DNA of 64,000 nt from Glandiceps talaboti. Taxonomy: Eukaryota > Hemichordata > Enteropneusta > Spengelidae. The position numbers were made by a program, and so were the translations under genes. Shown here one piece after another: positions 62,850-64,000 of the stretch. Below the pieces are notes generated by a model. It searched no databases and was not told where the DNA came from. It worked only from the letters and a program-made list of their open reading frames with translations. Each line of letters opens with the position of its first letter. Within the stretch, counting starts at the first letter, position 1. The stretch spans positions 20,544,003 through 20,608,002 of the forward strand of contig NC_135551.1 of the NCBI RefSeq assembly GCF_964340395.1, written 5' to 3'.

Positions 62850-64000
62850 TGGTTTAAAATTTAGTTGAAGTGGGCACAAAACTTGATTTGGTTCTGACTG
62901 TTCTGAATTTAGGGACACGAAATCGTCTCCCTGATGGCAGGAGTTCAAAGTGTTGGGACATAATGTGGCCTTTGTCATTTACCATTTTCCCAGCTTTGTT
63001 TTGTACACGAGATGTAAACATTTCATTCAAATTAGTCTACTTTTCACTCAATACTTTACTAAACACATTTACAATTTTGTTCAAGACACTCTTGTAGCTA
63101 GTCCCTAGACTACCAAACCAGCACAAAAAAGAAAATGTTAAACCGACTCAAAACTCCGATAGAATGTCTGTAATACCTTGGCATTTACAAAATTTTAGGC
63201 CCCTCAATTGTTGTAGACAGTAAACTCTAGATTGACATTTCTTGTTAATGAAATCTGTGTCAAGACTGTATCAACTTCATCCAAATAAGTACGGTCAGAA
63301 TTTGACAGGTCAACTAATGCAGAGTTATCGGAATATTTGATAAGTGGATTTGTATCGGTACCTGATGAACAGTCATTTGTGTAAAGTGTAAATAGTTTGT
63401 GTGAGAGTATCGTGCTCTGTGGGGCACCCCTAAATGTTGAATGGAAGGCTGAATTTAATTTTTGGTAGCGAACAAACTGGTAAAGGTTGACAAGAAAATC
63501 CATTATCCAGAGGATGAGTTTGGGGTTAACGTTTAAATAACTAAGTTTATGAGCCATCATGTTTGGTTGACTTCTGTTAACGACTGATGAAAAATCAATA
63601 ACCAATAGTCTTACAAATGAACTTGGTTTTTCAAGATGTGTATACGCATCGTGAAGTAATGTGAGAGTTGCATTATCAGTACCTCTATTACTTTAATATG
63701 TAAATTGGTATGGGTCAAGGTGTGAATGTTTTTGTGGGTTTTGACAAAGTAAAATACGCTCGAAGCATTTCATCACAATGGAAGTCAGTGCTACAGGACG
63801 ATGCCTTGGAAGTTTTTAGGGACCGGACAGATGGTAGATGTTTTCCAAATGGTTGATATCGTATGATCATTGTACGACCAATTGAACAATCTACTGGAAA
63901 CACTAGCTAACTGCGATGCATAGACATTCAGTAACCTACCACATATGTTATCAGGACCCATAGCTTTCCTTATATTTAGTTTCTTAAAAATAGACAACTC
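62850..64000 (-). pseudogene. Non-LTR reverse transcriptase pseudogene (copy B), truncated by window
   Basis: Inverted counterpart of 7983-9400 with the same fragments: RKAMGPDNICGRLL near 63960, motif A VIDFSSVVN near 63600, YSDN near 63345, and the C-terminal LPSGRR region near 62930. Motif B reads GAPQST here, closer to the LINE consensus than GASQST in copy A. About 216 bp including the TA microsatellite are missing: the sequence passes from the DEVD codons straight to GTCTTGACACAG near 63263-63281. It continues beyond the window. Confidence 0.85.

Larger units (their letters stand above)
53972..64000. mobile_element. CACTA element B, inverted second copy, truncated by window edge
   Basis: Begins CACTAG at 53972 and mirrors element A from its right end: 54495-54527 matches 17724-17756, 56082 matches 16172, 59905 matches 12349, 62568 matches 9683. 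The pairing sum shifts only from 72251 to 72254 and back across 9 kb, through small indels. It then drops to 72034 because of a ~216-bp deletion in the LINE. The copy runs off the edge at a point corresponding to 8034 in element A. The flanking triplet on the left is TTC (53969-53971); its partner is outside the window. Confidence 0.9.

Overview
The window is eukaryotic, almost certainly from a marine invertebrate animal. It is AT-rich, full of microsatellites and has no operons or bacterial-style genes. The only recognisable host coding exon, a class A GPCR, ends at a canonical splice donor. The rest is transposon-derived, with relics of several animal non-LTR retrotransposon lineages. I cannot name the species; a lophotrochozoan or a non-vertebrate deuterostome such as amphioxus would both fit.

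The large-scale structure is the main result. Positions 830-18279 form a complete 17,450-bp DNA transposon. It has identical 259-bp terminal inverted repeats that begin CACTAG and a 3-bp target duplication (TCA/TCA), which are hallmarks of the CACTA (EnSpm/CMC) superfamily. I recognise no transposase in it. A second copy in the opposite orientation starts at 53972 and runs off the right edge. Positions ~8034-18279 and 53972-64000 are therefore nearly identical inverted arms about 10 kb long, separated by a 35.7-kb spacer.

Region by region: 1-829 is the left flank, with a Penelope/hammerhead-like relic. 830-18279 is CACTA element A, which carries nested insertions: a 154-bp foldback with a 9-bp target duplication, two LINE relics, a ~360-bp MITE and several hairpins of only 22-34 bp flanked by direct duplications. 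18283-53971 is the spacer: GPCR exon 1 (20297-20770, minus), an internally deleted LINE (21370-24200, minus), degenerate tandem arrays, a piggyBac-like MITE (39287-39407), unassigned coding-like stretches (37355-39082), more LINE 3' ends (42000-42460 minus, 49737-50566 plus, 53098-53966 plus) and a 203-bp perfect hairpin at 45071-45273. That hairpin encodes a textbook hammerhead self-cleaving ribozyme on each strand. 53972-64000 is CACTA element B.

No set of genes here works together as a pathway. The interest lies in the giant transposase-less CACTA pair, the inverted hammerhead pair, and a set of ultra-short palindromic insertions, for which the window itself sometimes supplies an empty-site relative.
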